This document shows positions 63,430 to 64,000 of a DNA stretch of 64,000 nt, in pieces. Positions within the stretch are counted from its first letter, which is position 1. Each line of letters begins with the position of its first letter. The position numbers and the translations under genes were made by a program. The stretch spans positions 332,223 to 396,222 of the forward strand of contig NZ_QREG01000002.1 in the NCBI RefSeq assembly GCF_003386095.1, read 5' to 3'. The stretch comes from Marinoscillum furvescens DSM 4134. Lineage in GTDB: Bacteria; Bacteroidota; Bacteroidia; Cytophagales; Cyclobacteriaceae. Below the pieces are notes generated by a model. It saw only the letters and a program-made list of their open reading frames with translations, had not been told where the DNA came from and did not search any database.

Positions 63430-63660
63430 TCTCCAGATATGAGAAGTTAGATGTAGTCAATCAATTCATTTGTTGGTAATGAATAGCTAAATCTAGCACA
63501 TTGCCGTAAAAAGTCATAAAGCCACATAAAAGTTGACTTAATTAGGACTGTTAACCTCTAAATTCTTTTTAAGCACTTTCAACTGGTAAACCGTCTAATC
63601 CCAAACAAGTACAAAGTCCTTTTTGTACTTCCCCTAAACTCAAAACTTGCAAACAATGCT
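63430..63660. other. Leader of GxxExxY gene, no gene seen
   Basis: AT-rich non-coding stretch. One hairpin is visible: AAGTACAAA (63607-63615) with TTTGTACTT (63622-63630), 6-nt loop. Confidence 0.4.
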
Positions 63661-63723
63661 CAAGAGACTTTCAGTACCTGAGGACGGACCGGGCAGACGT
63701 TCTGTCGAACCGGCACTCCTTGC
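63661..63723. repeat. 63-bp direct repeat, copy 1
   Basis: Runs from CAAGAGACTTTCAG to CGGCACTCCTTGC and matches 63811-63873 at 61 of 63 positions. In this copy the left arm of the terminator hairpin is missing. On the minus strand one frame reads GVPVRQNVCPVRPQVLK, which I associate with the tail of GIY-YIG-type ORFs in related genomes (from memory, not verified). Confidence 0.85.
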
Positions 63724-63786
63724 GGGACAATTCAAAGCAATTAATCCCTACTATCGACAAGTCAAGCATTATCTAAAGACATAAAC

Positions 63787-63821
63787 GAAAAAAGCCTCTT
63801 GAACTTCGTTCAAGAGGCTTT
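63787..63821 (-). terminator. Strong intrinsic terminator near the group II intron
   Basis: A 13-bp perfect stem (AAGCCTCTTGAAC / GTTCAAGAGGCTT) with a TTC loop. The T6 run follows on the minus strand. It lies about 85 nt downstream of the intron 3' end. The right arm on the plus strand is the start of 63-bp repeat copy 2. Confidence 0.85.
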
Positions 63822-63873
63822 CAGTACCTGAGGCCGGACCGGGCAGACGTTCTGTCGAACCGGCACTCCTTGC
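63811..63873. repeat. 63-bp direct repeat, copy 2
   Basis: Second copy, starting within the right arm of the terminator at 63787-63821, 150 nt from copy 1. The two differences from copy 1 are G for A at 63817 and C for A at 63834. Confidence 0.85.
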
Positions 63874-63905
63874 ATAATAATTTACAGCACCCTACTATCA
63901 GCAAA

Positions 63906-64000
63906 ATCGAGTAGAGCAAAGTAAAGGAGACTTTTAGACCTTCGGAAACCCGGAAAGGATTTCTTCTTTACTTCAGCCCTCTCACACCACCGTACGTACG
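63906..64000 (-). mobile_element. Group II intron, 3' end (domain V part and domain VI), cut by window edge
   Basis: On the minus strand the segment begins inside CGTACGTACGGTGGTGTGAG, the 3' strand of a domain V helix (typical CGTACGG), then AGGG. A domain VI-like stem follows (AAGTAAAG pairing with CTTTACTT). It ends in GCTCTACTCGAT, the classic group II intron 3' terminus (CTACTCGAY). The intron boundary is therefore at 63906. The intron body and any reverse transcriptase lie beyond the right edge. The 3' exon continues leftwards into the 63-bp repeat and a terminator. Confidence 0.8.

Noticed and set aside
1..64000. tRNA or rRNA genes
   Set aside because: No cloverleaf or rRNA-like segment was recognised in any intergenic gap.

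Overview
The window looks like a chromosome segment of a polysaccharide-degrading, probably marine member of the Bacteroidota (Cytophagia-like). The evidence is two SusC/SusD pairs, four formylglycine-type sulfatases, many surface or periplasmic lipoproteins, type IX secretion tails on two glycosidases, a hybrid two-component regulator and very tight operons. Most genes are on the minus strand.

Region 1 (1-29.4 kb) is polysaccharide utilisation locus 1. Sixteen minus-strand genes run with gaps mostly under 70 nt or overlaps, so they may form one long operon that continues past the left edge. Order of transcription: two SusE/F-like surface lipoproteins, SusC, SusD, two GH30 enzymes, GH2, sulfatase, sugar MFS porter, a cytoplasmic DUF5107-TPR protein, sulfatase, two paralogous GH2 lipoproteins, an RraA-family aldolase-like protein, an enolase-superfamily sugar-acid dehydratase and an SDR. 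A divergent AraC-type regulator (29.65-30.54 kb) faces it. GH30 enzymes of this type (endo-beta-1,6-galactanase-like), GH2 and sulfatases suggest a sulfated beta-galactan. SDR, dehydratase and RraA protein would fit oxidative, non-phosphorylative catabolism of galactose or a related sugar. Substrate and route are inferences.

Region 2 (30.5-34.6 kb) holds a secreted GH30-RICIN-T9SS enzyme, a 26-unit array of 21-bp repeats containing palindromic units, and what looks like an IS21-type end remnant.

Region 3 (34.6-40.5 kb) is a visibly AT-rich defence module: McrB-like AAA+ GTPase, SF1 helicase with an inserted nuclease-like domain and C-terminal zinc ribbon, and McrC-like nuclease, coupled tightly on the minus strand.

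Region 4 (40.6-61.7 kb) is polysaccharide utilisation locus 2: a GH43/GH117-like propeller protein, a large T9SS enzyme with an unassigned clan-A-like catalytic domain, terminator, GH2 beta-galactosidase, SusC, SusD, surface lipoprotein, terminator, hybrid two-component regulator, two sulfatases, terminator. One sulfatase is a close paralogue of one in locus 1, which suggests both loci act on a related sulfated glycan.

Region 5 (61.7-64 kb) is a non-coding mosaic: a scar of a second hybrid-regulator 3' end, a second 21-bp array (23 units), a second copy of the terminator hairpin, a GxxExxY gene, a 63-bp duplication, and the 3' end of a group II intron cut by the right edge.
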